Shown piece by piece: positions 10,826 to 20,807 of a stretch of DNA of 64,000 nt; the first letter of the stretch is position 1, and each line of letters begins with the position of its first letter. Below the pieces are notes generated by a model. The model ran no database searches. It had not been told where the DNA came from and worked only from the letters and a program-made list of their open reading frames with translations. Source of the DNA: Paracoccaceae bacterium (GTDB taxonomy: Bacteria; Pseudomonadota; Alphaproteobacteria; Rhodobacterales; Rhodobacteraceae); assembly GCA_007128135.1 (NCBI GenBank), contig SKYA01000047.1, forward strand, positions 1 through 64,000, in the 5' to 3' direction. Position numbers and translations under genes: made by a program.

Positions 10826-11840
10826 TCAGCGTCTTTCCGGACCGGGTGCGAAACGCCTCAGGCTTCGGGCGAAGCGTTCCGGCTCGCTCAGGAATGGCGC
10901 ATGGCCCGAGCGGTCGAAAACCTCGTGCTGCTTGCCCTGCGGCGCCTCTACCGCATCAAACCACTCGGCGGCCAGTTCGACAGGAGTGTTGAGATCCTGC
11001 GCGCCCGAGATCAACAGCATCGGCACCGGCATCATCGGCACCTCGGTGATCAGGTCGCGGGCGCGGTAGTCGGGCCACATCCGCGCGCTGCCCCGGGTGG
11101 CGCCATCGAGCCAGCGCCGCAGATCACCCAGAGAGTATTCCGGTGCGCGGATCAACATGCCCCCCAGCCGCCAAACCGGCACATTCATGCCCCCCGCCAT
11201 AGGTATCGAGCTTCTGCATCATCCCGACATAGGCGGCATGCTCCAGAAGCGCCGCGGGCGCGGCATCTTCCAGCCAACGCAGGTGCTCGCCACGGCGCTC
11301 CGCCCGGATAAGCGGGCCGAGGCGGTCCAGCGTCACGTTGACCCCACGCGCGGTGCTGACCTGCTGACCAACACCGATATAACCTGCGTAATCCTTGGGT
11401 CAGAGGACGACCAGCCGCGCGCCCAGAATCGCGCCCCAGGAATAGCCCAGCACGAGGAGCCGGTCAGTTCCCAGCCGGGCCTGCAAGTGGCGCGTGACTG
11501 CGTGGGCATCCTGCACGAACTGCTCCAGCGTCATGTTGGCGGGGTCGAAATCGCTCGGGCTGGACTTGCCTGCGCCGCGCTGGCCCCAGTGGACCACGAC
11601 GAAATCGCACTCCAGCGCGCGGGTGGTGGCATGGGCCAGCGGCATCTGCGCCGCCCCCGGCCCGCCATGCGGCCACAACAGCACCGGCGCGCTGCGGTCC
11701 TTACCACGGATCAGCAGCCATTGCGTCATGCCGCCGATCTGGACAGGCTCCAGCACCGCAATCGGGTCGGGACCGGTGAGGGCCGGCGTGCGGCCGGGAA
11801 GCGCCTTCCACCCCAGCACGAGGGCGGCGGCCAGAAGCAA
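10826..11840 (-). pseudogene. Alpha/beta hydrolase (proline iminopeptidase-like), disrupted by two frameshifts
   Basis: Three consecutive minus-strand pieces in different frames make one protein: 11840-11400 (LWPHGGPGAAQMP...VVHWGQRGAGKSSP...LVLGYSWGAILGARL), then YAGYIGVGQQVSTARGVNVTLDRLGPLIR...MMQKLDTYGGG (about 11390-11200), then 11200-10826 (MNVPVWRLGG...PMMPVPMLLISGAQDLNTPVELAAEWFDAVEAPQGKQHEVFDRSGHAPFLSEPERFA). Confidence 0.8.
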
Positions 11841-11867
11841 GAGAAGCGCCGCAGCGCTGCGAAAGGC

Positions 11868-12665
11868 TCAGGGCACCCTGGCCACGTCCAACCCCCGCCA
11901 GACCGGCCAGATCAGCGCGGCGGGGCCGAAGCCCATCAAGGCGTAGAGTACCAGATCGAAGGCCAGGAAAGGTCCACCGAAGAAAACCCAGGTGTAGAAG
12001 GTGCCAAGGAACACCGAGACCCCCAAGACCGCGATCTTCATCAGCATCGGGATCGCCAGCAGGTCGCCCACGGGGTGGCCCCGCCACAGCAACACTGCGG
12101 TCAGACCGGTCAGCGGCAGGGCAAAGGCCAGGTCCAGCGCGAAGATCGTCTGCCCCGGCAAGGGCTGTCGCGCGGCCATAGCGGGCAGAAGCTGCGCCAG
12201 CCATAGGCCCGTGAACAGAACCACCAGCAGTCCGAACAGCCCCGCCACCGCGCGTCGGGGTGGTGGGCGGGGACTGGCCGTTACTGCCCCGGTATCCACC
12301 GCGCGCAGGAACAGCAGCGCCGCGAACACCGACAATGACAGCACGGCCAGATACAGCAGCCAGACCGGGTTCATCACCCGGTCGAAACTGTAGAGCCCGT
12401 AGGCGTAGATCAGGTAGCCGATCAGCCCCGCCCAGATCAGCCAGCCCTTGTCCCAGCCCCGCCGCAGCCTTGCGTTGACCGCCAGCAAAGCCAGCGCGCC
12501 TTGTGCCGAGATCGTGTCCTGACTCCAGGCGCCCGGGCGCAGATGGTCGGGGACGGCGGCGTAAGCGTCGGGCAGCAACAGTGCCGCGGCGACAGCGGCC
12601 AGCGTCAGCACGGCGGCAGCGTCCGAGAGGCGCAACAGAAGGGGCGCGGCGGCGGGGGCGATCAT
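11868..12665 (-). CDS. Polytopic membrane protein of unknown function
   Basis: About 265 aa from MIAPAAAPLLLRLSD, many hydrophobic segments. Ends just before the hydrolase pseudogene. Confidence 0.7.
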   Translation of the reverse strand: MIAPAAAPLLLRLSDAAAVLTLAAVAAALLLPDAYAAVPDHLRPGAWSQDTISAQGALALLAVNARLRRGWDKGWLIWAGLIGYLIYAYGLYSFDRVMNPVWLLYLAVLSLSVFAALLFLRAVDTGAVTASPRPPPRRAVAGLFGLLVVLFTGLWLAQLLPAMAARQPLPGQTIFALDLAFALPLTGLTAVLLWRGHPVGDLLAIPMLMKIAVLGVSVFLGTFYTWVFFGGPFLAFDLVLYALMGFGPAALIWPVWRGLDVARVP

Positions 12666-12666
12666 G

Positions 12667-13524
12667 TCAGAACTCCGCGCTTGTGATCGTGGCGAGGAAG
12701 AAGGGCGCATAGTCCGGCGTCCCCCACATGTTACCCAGTTCGACGCGCGCGGGGATCAGGAAACCCTGATAGCGCGCCATTTCCAGCATGCGCCCGCCGA
12801 AGGGTTGCAGGCGGTGGATTTTGTCGGGGTTGGCGTCGGTCCAGCGCAGGGCCCAGACCTCAATGGGGCTGCCCTCGGCATCCAGCGTGATCTGCATCGG
12901 CTCGATCCCCTGCACATCGGCAAACCGCACTTCCGCGCTGTCCGGCCCGGTCTGCACCCATTCCGCGCCGAATTGCGGCAGCAGGCTGGCCGGGGCCCAG
13001 ACCGCTTCCAACATCACCCGTGTCGCAGCGGCACTTGCGTGGTCATCCGTTCCACCGATACGCGCCAGCGGTATCAGGCCACGCAGCCAGAACTTGGTCC
13101 AGCTTTCCACGTCACCCTGCGCGCGGTGATAGCCATCCGAGCCGGCGAATTGCATCAACCCTTCCCCCACTTCGGCCTGCCAGACGAAGCCCCGGTCGGG
13201 CGGCGCGAGGACCTGGCGCGCGGTCATCGGCATGGGGTTGCCGTTCATGATGAAGCTGCCCTCCATCTGAAGCCGCACGCTGGGGTGCAAGGGTGTCCCC
13301 GGTTCAATCGCGCGGGCGAAATAGCGCTGGGCGACCTCGGGCAGGCCTGCTGTCATGGCCGGATCGTAACGCGGCGGATCAGCCTCGCGCGCGGCCTCCA
13401 GCGCCGCCCAGACCCGTGCCGCCTGCGCCCTGTCTCGGGAATGGACCCAGAGGCCAAGGACAACAGCGGCGATCAGAAGGGCCGCGAGAGTGAAAAACAA
13501 GAACTTCAAAAGGGTCATCGGCAA
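12667..13524 (-). CDS. DUF6544-like family protein with N-terminal TM/signal segment
   Basis: 285 aa; RYFARAIEPGTPLHPSVRLQMEGSF...QFAGSDGYHRAQGDVESWTKFWLRGLIPLAR...FGGRMLEMARYQGFLIPARVELGNMWGT. Confidence 0.65.
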   Translation of the reverse strand: MPMTLLKFLFFTLAALLIAAVVLGLWVHSRDRAQAARVWAALEAAREADPPRYDPAMTAGLPEVAQRYFARAIEPGTPLHPSVRLQMEGSFIMNGNPMPMTARQVLAPPDRGFVWQAEVGEGLMQFAGSDGYHRAQGDVESWTKFWLRGLIPLARIGGTDDHASAAATRVMLEAVWAPASLLPQFGAEWVQTGPDSAEVRFADVQGIEPMQITLDAEGSPIEVWALRWTDANPDKIHRLQPFGGRMLEMARYQGFLIPARVELGNMWGTPDYAPFFLATITSAEF

Positions 13525-13827
13525 GGTTCCTGCAAGGGCGCACAGGAGTCAAGATTCATCCCGTGGGGTATTGGAAGCGTGCAAATCGCCGACACACGCC
13601 CGGAGGGTCGCAACCTTGCCCGCCAGCTACCTGCGTTGTCGGGAAACGGCGTTCGGGCCGATGCGCGGTTCTTCTCAGGACGCGCGCGGCACGGCCCCGG
13701 CTGCAAGCCGGGCTGCAATTGCGAAAGCTGTTGTCTGCACATCGCGTGGTCTCCAGCGGGGTCGGGTCGCCCGGTCTGTCATGCCCGCGACCCTAAGCTG
13801 CAGCGCAGCACGCCGCTATGATCCGGA

Positions 13828-15285
13828 TCAAGTGGCAAGTTCGACCAGGACTGTCAGGATCCCACCCGCGCAGACCAGATAGACGAGCACGGGCGCAAGC
13901 GTGCGGGCGAGCACCTCGCCATCGCGCCCTGTCAGGCCAACCGTGGCGGTGCCTGCGATGATGTTGTGCGGCGCAAGGGCATTGCCGATGGCGGCGCCTA
14001 CGCCCTGAGCCGCAGCCATGGGCATCGGCGGCAACTCGAGCGCGCGGGCGGTGGCGGCCTGAAACTCGGTGAACAGGATGTTCGATGCCGTTGCCGAACC
14101 GCTGACAAAGGTTCCCAGAGCGCCAACGAACGGGGCCAGCAGCGGCCAGAGCGCGCCCGCCTGCGCCGCTGCCTCGGCCGCCTGCGCGATCAGTCCGCCA
14201 TGCACCATCAGTCGCGCAAGCGTCAACATTACCAGAAGTGCCAGTGCGACAGGGATCAGCCTGCGCAGGGCCGCGCTCAGGGCTGGCATGAGCGTCGCGC
14301 GACGCCCGGTCATGAGCGCCGCGAACCCCAGCCCCAGCGCCAGAAGGCTTCCGGGGTGATACAGCGGCGCGCTCCCGCCCGAATAGGCGCCCCATGTCCA
14401 GCCCAGCCAGAGGGCCGACAGGGCCTGTTGCAGCGGCGCAATCAGGCGCGTGGCCAGAACCAGCACGAGGATCAGCAGATAGGGCATCAGATCCGCGAGC
14501 GTCCAGCCGGCCTGGCTCTGGCCTGTGTTCCTGCGCACGAGCGCAGCAAAGACCACCCCTCCGATAAGTGCTCCGCCCAGCGTCGGCAGTTCCGGTCCTG
14601 CGATCAGGGCAAGGGTCGTCGCGGGCAGGATGAAACACAGCGCCGCCAGCAGTGCGAGGCCGATCTGACGGCGCGTCAGCGGTTCATCACTCGCCAGCCG
14701 CATCACCGCCAGCGCCAGCAAGGCCATTGGCAGGGCATGCAGTGCCATCGTCCATCCCGCAAGCCCCGGCGATGTCAGGCTCAACAATTCGATCTGTGCC
14801 AGGGCAGGCGTGCCCACGGCCCCGAAGGATACGCCCCCCGCATGCCCCAGCAGCGCCAGCGCCACCGCCCGGACCGGCGCAAAGCCCAGCCCCACCAGCA
14901 AGGGCGCGCCGAGCGCAACCGGCGTGCCGAAGCCTGCAGCCCCTTCCATGAACAACCCGAAAAACCAGGCGATGAGCAGCGCCTGTACCGCACGGTCGCC
15001 GCTGACCCGGGCCAGTGCCTGCCGCAGGCGCTCCAGCGCGCCGACGCGCGACTGGAATTCGAATATCACAAGGGCAGGCAGGATGATCCACAGGATCGTT
15101 GCAGTGCTGCTTGTGGCCTCCAGCGAAACCCCCGCCAGCAGGGTGCCGCTCAGGGCGCCCGCACTCCAGACCACCAGCAGCGCCACGCCAAGTCCCGCTG
15201 CCCCGGCCATCGCCGCGCGCCAGTTCAGCACGGTCATGGCCAGAAGCACGACCAGAAGCGGCAGGGCTGCGAGCAGCGCAGGCAT
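13828..15285 (-). CDS. lctP: L-lactate permease (LctP family)
   Basis: 485 aa, polytopic; FFGLFMEGAAGFGTPVALGAPLLVGLGFAPVRAVALALLGHAGGVSFGAVGTPALAQ; LWPLLAPFVGALGTFVSGSATASNILFTEFQAATA. Confidence 0.9.
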   Translation of the reverse strand: MPALLAALPLLVVLLAMTVLNWRAAMAGAAGLGVALLVVWSAGALSGTLLAGVSLEATSSTATILWIILPALVIFEFQSRVGALERLRQALARVSGDRAVQALLIAWFFGLFMEGAAGFGTPVALGAPLLVGLGFAPVRAVALALLGHAGGVSFGAVGTPALAQIELLSLTSPGLAGWTMALHALPMALLALAVMRLASDEPLTRRQIGLALLAALCFILPATTLALIAGPELPTLGGALIGGVVFAALVRRNTGQSQAGWTLADLMPYLLILVLVLATRLIAPLQQALSALWLGWTWGAYSGGSAPLYHPGSLLALGLGFAALMTGRRATLMPALSAALRRLIPVALALLVMLTLARLMVHGGLIAQAAEAAAQAGALWPLLAPFVGALGTFVSGSATASNILFTEFQAATARALELPPMPMAAAQGVGAAIGNALAPHNIIAGTATVGLTGRDGEVLARTLAPVLVYLVCAGGILTVLVELAT

Positions 15286-15286
15286 G

Positions 15287-16285
15287 TCAGTCGGGCAATG
15301 TCACGGGATACAGCGCCACGCCTTCACGCTGAAAGCAGGTGATATTGTCGATCGTGGTCCGGGCAATCGCCTGCAGCGCCTCGCGGGTAAAGAACCCCTG
15401 ATGGCCGGTGATCAGCACATTGGGGAATGTCAGAAGCCGCGCAAAGACATCATCGGGGATGTAGCTCTGCGAAAGGTCCTCGAAGAACAGATCACCCTCT
15501 TCTTCATAGACATCCAGTCCCAATGTGCCGATCTGCCCGGATTTCAGCCCCCGGATGACCGCGCGCGTATCGACCACGGCCCCGCGCGAGGTGTTGACCA
15601 GCATCACGCCGCGCTTCATCCGCGCGATGGCCGCGTCATCTATCAGGTGATGCGTCCGGGGCGTCAGCGGGCATTGCAGCGTGATGATGTCCGAGCGCGC
15701 GAGGAGTTCGGCCATCTCGACATAACGCACGCCCATTGCCTCGCATTCCGCACTGGGGTCGGGGTCGCTTGCAAGCACCTCGCATCCGAAGCCGGTCAGG
15801 ATGCGCGCCAGAACCGTGCCGATCAGCCCGGTTCCGACAATACCCGCGACCTTGCCATGCATGTCGAAGCCCATCATCCCGTCCAGCGCGAAATTGCCCT
15901 CGCGCACCCGGTTGAAGGCGCGATGGGTCTTGCGGTTGAGCGTCAGGATCAGCGCCACCGTATGCTCGGCCACGGCATGTGGCGAATAGGCGGGCACGCG
16001 GGCAACCACCATCCCTGCCTCGCGGGCGGCGCGCAGGTCGACATGATTGAACCCGGCCGACCGCAACGCGATCAGGCCGACACCCATTTCCGAGAGAGCA
16101 GCAATCACGTCACGCCCGAGATCGTCATTGACGAAGGCGCAGACCGCCTGCGCCCCCTGCGCCAGTCGCGCGGCGTCAGGGTTCAGACGGGCCTCGTGAA
16201 ACTGCAACTCCAGTGCAGCACCCTGTGCCGCTTCCCTTAGGAACACCAAGTCATGAGGCTTGGCGCTGAAGATATCCATGCGCAT
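15287..16285 (-). CDS. ldhA: 2-hydroxyacid dehydrogenase, D-lactate dehydrogenase-like
   Basis: MRMDIFSAKPHD; LRSAGFNHVDLRAAREAGMVVARVPAYSPHAVAEHTVALILTLNRKTHRAFNRVREGNFALDGMMGFDMHGKVAGIVGTGLIG; QCPLTPRTHHLIDD; NTSRGAVVDT; HQGFFTREAL. Confidence 0.85.
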   Translation of the reverse strand: MRMDIFSAKPHDLVFLREAAQGAALELQFHEARLNPDAARLAQGAQAVCAFVNDDLGRDVIAALSEMGVGLIALRSAGFNHVDLRAAREAGMVVARVPAYSPHAVAEHTVALILTLNRKTHRAFNRVREGNFALDGMMGFDMHGKVAGIVGTGLIGTVLARILTGFGCEVLASDPDPSAECEAMGVRYVEMAELLARSDIITLQCPLTPRTHHLIDDAAIARMKRGVMLVNTSRGAVVDTRAVIRGLKSGQIGTLGLDVYEEEGDLFFEDLSQSYIPDDVFARLLTFPNVLITGHQGFFTREALQAIARTTIDNITCFQREGVALYPVTLPD

Positions 16286-16652
16286 GAGGCACCCCGATCC
16301 GGCCAGCATCAAACACCTGTCACGATAGGATCAACCGCGATGGGCAGCAAGGCGGCTCGCGGCTCTTTCGACAATCAGCGCCCTGCGCGACGACAGGGCA
16401 TGTCATGTTGCGGTTTCTGGCCCGAAGGCACGGCGGCGGAGGAGCGCGCGCGGTTCAAGGATGAGCGCAGCCACATGCCCCCGGTTGCGAATCGCCGGGC
16501 GGAACCGGGAGGGTTGACGCCGAATTGCAGGGCATGACGGTCATGACATGCGGCGCTGTCTGGCGGACGCAGGTCGGCATCGCCGCACGCCGGGCGCACC
16601 GCGTCCCGGACAGGCGTCCGGACCGCAGGTTCAGGCTGTGCGCTGGAATCGC

Positions 16653-16680
16653 TTGTCAAACGGCCATTTGGGCGTAATCT
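16653..16680 (+). promoter_or_regulatory. Candidate sigma70-type promoter upstream of the protease/caspase operon
   Basis: TTGTCA (16653-16658), 16-bp spacer, TAATCT (16675-16680). GGAGG Shine-Dalgarno at 16696-16700 ahead of ATG 16708. Confidence 0.4.
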
Positions 16681-16707
16681 CTAAACGTCGAATTCGGAGG
16701 ACAGCGC

Positions 16708-17808
16708 ATGCACGACCGTGCACCATATCTGATCATCGCCCTTTGCCTGTCCATGACTTCGGCGCAGGCGCAGGGGCTGGGCAGCGAATTCCGCGGAACG
16801 GACGACCCGGCAGAAATTCCGCGTGGCGTGATCGGCATCGACCTGACACCCGGCGAACAGATGCGTGGCCTGCCGCGTTTCGACAGCGCGGATCTTGAAG
16901 ACTTCATCGAAGAGGCCGTCACACGGCAGACACTGAGTGCAGAGGAACTGGCGGAAAAGTTCGGCACAGTCTCGCGCAACAGGAACGGCGAGGTCCAGAA
17001 CGAGATTGCGGGCGAGCGCTTTTTCAATGCGCCGCTGCCGGACGCACCCGAACTTGACCAGCGCTCTGCACAGGGTGCTCCGGAAATTCTGGCGCTGATC
17101 GACGATCTGACGCCGCGAAGCGCAACTCCCGGCAATGCCCGCCGCGTGGGCGATGGCACGGTCTGGCCCTATCGCTCGATTGGGCTTATCGTCGCGCTTG
17201 ACAGTTTCGAGAACATCATCGGAAGCTGCTCTGCAGCACTTGTCGGCCCGCGCACGGTGCTGAGTGCTGCGCATTGCTTCTTCGATCATGAGACGGGCTG
17301 GATCGATGATGTGCTCTTCGTCCCCGGCGTGACAGATCTGAAGACCTTCGGCCCGCCTTTCGGCGCTTTCGGCTGGGAAGACATGCATATCGCTTCGGCC
17401 TATATCACCGAGTATGACGGCACCGTGCTGTCCACTGTCCCCTACGACATCGCCATCCTTCACCTGGATACGGATATCGGTAATCATCTTGGCTGGTTGC
17501 AGGTCCAGATGGTTGATGGCCAGTTGCCCGGCTACCTGTCCAATCTGGTTGGCTATCCGGGCGACATGCCCTTCGGGACGATGTGGTGGATGGGCTGCCC
17601 GGTCAGTTTCATCAACCAGCCGCCAAAATTCACCTTTCGCAACTGTGTCACGGCGCAAGGCACCAGTGGCGGACCGATGTACAACCACCAGCCTGCCAGT
17701 GACAGCCGCTTCATCCTCAATATAAATGTCGCGGGCAATGACGAGGTCAGCATTGGCCTGACCATAGACGAAGAGCATTTCCGCTGGTTGAGCGCACTCT
17801 GGAAATGA
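16708..17808 (+). CDS. Exported trypsin-like serine protease
   Basis: 366 aa; signal peptide MHDRAPYLIIALCLSMTSAQAQG; complete triad motifs VLSAAHCFFDHE (His), PYDIAILHLDTDIG (Asp), AQGTSGGPMYN (Ser). Confidence 0.88.
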   Translation: MHDRAPYLIIALCLSMTSAQAQGLGSEFRGTDDPAEIPRGVIGIDLTPGEQMRGLPRFDSADLEDFIEEAVTRQTLSAEELAEKFGTVSRNRNGEVQNEIAGERFFNAPLPDAPELDQRSAQGAPEILALIDDLTPRSATPGNARRVGDGTVWPYRSIGLIVALDSFENIIGSCSAALVGPRTVLSAAHCFFDHETGWIDDVLFVPGVTDLKTFGPPFGAFGWEDMHIASAYITEYDGTVLSTVPYDIAILHLDTDIGNHLGWLQVQMVDGQLPGYLSNLVGYPGDMPFGTMWWMGCPVSFINQPPKFTFRNCVTAQGTSGGPMYNHQPASDSRFILNINVAGNDEVSIGLTIDEEHFRWLSALWK

Positions 17809-20807
17809 TCGCCCCGCTGCGGGCCGGGCTGTTTGCGGCGGCCTTGCTCGCAGGTGCACCTGCCGGGGCGCTGGACTTCACGCTCGATCTGGACACGGGC
17901 GGACACCGCGGTGTGATCCGCAGCCTGTCTCTGTCTGCAGATGGACGGACACTCGCCACCGGCTCGGATGACAAGACGGTGCGGATCTGGGACATTGGCT
18001 CGGCAGAGTCGGTCGTCACGCTGCGCGGCCAGATCGGTCCTGGCTCAGAGGGGATCGTCAACGCCGTGGCCCTGTCGCCAGACGCCGCCCATGTGGCGGT
18101 CGGTGGTCATTTCGCCCCTCATGCCAGCACCGGTCAGCGGTTCGGGGATATCCGCATCTTCGATACCCGGTCTGGCCGGATCATGCAGCTTCTGGAGGGG
18201 CTCGACTATCCCGTCGAGGCGCTGAGCTATGCCCCCGAACGCGATGAACTGGCTGCCTCGGGTCAGGGAGGGATGGTGGCGCGCTGGCGGGCACCCTTCA
18301 GCACCGGCGCCACCGAGGCCTTGCCCATGCTCGACACAGAGGCGATGCGCGTGCGCGGGCTGGCCCATGCGCTGGAAGGAGAGCGGCTGATCGTGGCCAC
18401 GCTCGATTACGGCCTGCGCATCTGGGACACACAAACCGATATGCTGGTCGGACAGGATCAGGGGCTGGACAGTCTGGCGGATATCCCCCTTACAGCGCTG
18501 TCGGTGGCACCGGATGGCGCGCTGTTCGCGCTGGCCGGCGCCGATGGACGGGTCGAGTTGCGCGCATCCGGCGATGGCCGGCTGGTCGCGTCGCTGCCGC
18601 AGCGCCCGTTCCGCCCCGATGCGCTGGCGCTGGGCGAGCGGCTGCTTGCGGTAGGCTGCGGATTTGGCTGCGGCACGGAGCATCGCAACGAAGTCTGGGA
18701 CATCGAAACGCTGCGCCTTGTCGCCACGCACAAGGACCATGACGCGGCGATAACTGCGGCTGCACTCATTCGCGCGACGGATGATACGCCCGAGCAGGTG
18801 CTGTCGGCAGGGGGGCGGCACAACGAGATCCTGCGCTGGCAGCCCGCGTCGGGTGAGACTCTGGCGCGCATGGCGGGGCTTGGCTTGCCGGTTTCGGCTG
18901 TCGGGCTGTCCCGCGACGGGCTGCGCCTGGCATGGGGGCATGACGACCCCTGCCCCGAACGGAACATCTGCCCGGATCAGCTTGCTCCGCTCGACAGGCT
19001 CTATGACCTGCCAGCGGGTCCGCGCGGTTTCGACGGGTCCGAGCCGCGCGACACGGCAGACGTGGATGTCGCCCCCCTCCTGCGAAGCCTGATGCGCACG
19101 AACGATGCCACGCTTGCGCTGGAAACCTCTCGCCGCAGTGCATTCGAAGGCGATGTGCTGCGGCTGGACCGCCCGGACGGGGGCACCGAACTGCGTCGCG
19201 GCGCGGGCGACGGGTACTTCCACGCATCGGCCAGCCTGTTGCCGCAAGGGGCGCTTTTGGTCACAGGCGGAGCCAACGGCATCCTTACCCTGCATGAACA
19301 GACGGGCAGCTTTTCGCGCGAATTTGTCGGCCATACCGGAACGGTTCTGGCGCTGGCGGCCGCAGAGGATGCGGGGCGGCTGGTCTCGGGCAGCGCGGAC
19401 CAGACCCTGCGGCTGTGGAACCTGCAGACGGGCACGAGCATTATATCGGGCTTTGTCGCAGGCGACCACTGGATCTGGTGGACCGAGGAAGGCTATTATC
19501 ATTCCTCTCCCGCTGCGGATGACATTGTCGGATGGCATATCAATCAAGGCCCGGACAAGGCCGCGCGCTATGTGCGCGCGCGCCAGCTGCGTCGGCATCT
19601 GCACAATCCGGCGGTGATCCGTCAGGCGCTGATCATGGGCGATTCCCTGCAAGCGACCGGGTTGCTGATGGGTGATACGCTGGGGCTTGACGCGCTTCTG
19701 GTGCATCAGCCCCCGGAATTCGATCTGCGCATCGCCGAGGAAATCCCGGCACCCGCCGGCCAGGTGGCAATCGAACTGACGGGTGCAAGCGCCGAGGAAC
19801 TTGCCGATTGGGGCATCGCGGTGATGGTCAACAATCGCCGCGTGCGGGCAGAGCCCCTGCTGCGCAGCGACCTTGCCGGGCGCTTTGTCTATCTGGTCGG
19901 GCTTGACGAGGGCGAGAATGACATCCGCGTGCAGTCGCGCGACGGGTTCGACAACATCACCGAGCGTGGCGCGCGGCGGCTGATGTCGCGGGCGGCCGCG
20001 GCACCGCGCGGGCGGTTGCATATTGCAGTCATCGGCATCGACTCCTATCCCGACCTGCCGCCCGAAGCCTGCGGCGGGCGGTCCTGTGATCTGGATTTCG
20101 CGGTCGCGGATGCGGCCGCCTTCCTGCAGACCGTGGCCGACAGGGTGGCTCCGCTGCATGAACCGGGCGAGATGCTCGTGATGCTGAGCGCCGCGTCGCT
20201 GGCGCGCGCGCCGCGCGCCACGGAAGCGGTCCGCGCATTGCTCGGCAATCGCCCCATTCTCGAGCCCACCCGTGCCGATATCCTGGACGAACTTGAGGAT
20301 TTCTTCGCCCAGGCCGGGCCGGATGACACGACCTATCTGTTCCTTGCCGGGCATGGCGGCAATATCGAGGACGGGTATTTCATCTTTCCTGCCGATGCGC
20401 GCGCGCGCGGCTCCGAACTGCGCCGCGCCTCGCTGGTGGACTGGCGCGACCTGCAGGACCAGATCGATGCCGCCTATGGGCGGCGGATGCTGTTCATCGA
20501 CACCTGCCATGCGGCCAATGCCGTCAACCCGCGCTTCCGCAAGGATGTCGCTGACAATCGCCTGATCGGCTTCACCGCAACGCTGGAAGAGGATGTCGCC
20601 ATCGAGCGCGCCGAACTCGGGCATGGTGTGTTCACCTATGCACTGATCGAGGGCTTGCGGGGAAGGGCCGATACAGAAGGCTCGGGTGTGCGGCTGATGG
20701 CGCTTACGGACTATGTCGATACGCAGGTGCGCCTGCTGAGCAACGGCAAGCAGGTGCCGGTCTATCATCTGCCCGGCACGACGAATTTGGTGCTGACCCG
20801 CCCATGA
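17805..20807 (+). CDS. Exported WD40-repeat caspase (peptidase C14-like) protein
   Basis: 1000 aa; signal MIAPLRAGLFAAALLAGAPAGA; WD40 units (LSADGRTLATGSDDKTVRIWD, VLALAAAEDAGRLVSGSADQTLRLWN); C-terminal caspase fold HIAVIGIDSYPDL...DDTTYLFLAGHGGNIEDGYFIFPAD...RRMLFIDTCHAAN (His/Cys dyad). Start overlaps the protease stop (ATGA). Confidence 0.88.
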   Translation: MIAPLRAGLFAAALLAGAPAGALDFTLDLDTGGHRGVIRSLSLSADGRTLATGSDDKTVRIWDIGSAESVVTLRGQIGPGSEGIVNAVALSPDAAHVAVGGHFAPHASTGQRFGDIRIFDTRSGRIMQLLEGLDYPVEALSYAPERDELAASGQGGMVARWRAPFSTGATEALPMLDTEAMRVRGLAHALEGERLIVATLDYGLRIWDTQTDMLVGQDQGLDSLADIPLTALSVAPDGALFALAGADGRVELRASGDGRLVASLPQRPFRPDALALGERLLAVGCGFGCGTEHRNEVWDIETLRLVATHKDHDAAITAAALIRATDDTPEQVLSAGGRHNEILRWQPASGETLARMAGLGLPVSAVGLSRDGLRLAWGHDDPCPERNICPDQLAPLDRLYDLPAGPRGFDGSEPRDTADVDVAPLLRSLMRTNDATLALETSRRSAFEGDVLRLDRPDGGTELRRGAGDGYFHASASLLPQGALLVTGGANGILTLHEQTGSFSREFVGHTGTVLALAAAEDAGRLVSGSADQTLRLWNLQTGTSIISGFVAGDHWIWWTEEGYYHSSPAADDIVGWHINQGPDKAARYVRARQLRRHLHNPAVIRQALIMGDSLQATGLLMGDTLGLDALLVHQPPEFDLRIAEEIPAPAGQVAIELTGASAEELADWGIAVMVNNRRVRAEPLLRSDLAGRFVYLVGLDEGENDIRVQSRDGFDNITERGARRLMSRAAAAPRGRLHIAVIGIDSYPDLPPEACGGRSCDLDFAVADAAAFLQTVADRVAPLHEPGEMLVMLSAASLARAPRATEAVRALLGNRPILEPTRADILDELEDFFAQAGPDDTTYLFLAGHGGNIEDGYFIFPADARARGSELRRASLVDWRDLQDQIDAAYGRRMLFIDTCHAANAVNPRFRKDVADNRLIGFTATLEEDVAIERAELGHGVFTYALIEGLRGRADTEGSGVRLMALTDYVDTQVRLLSNGKQVPVYHLPGTTNLVLTRP

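Noticed and set aside
18045-20768. 907-aa minus-strand ORF opposite the WD40-caspase
   Set aside because: No recognisable domain; composition is that of an antisense frame over a confidently called gene.
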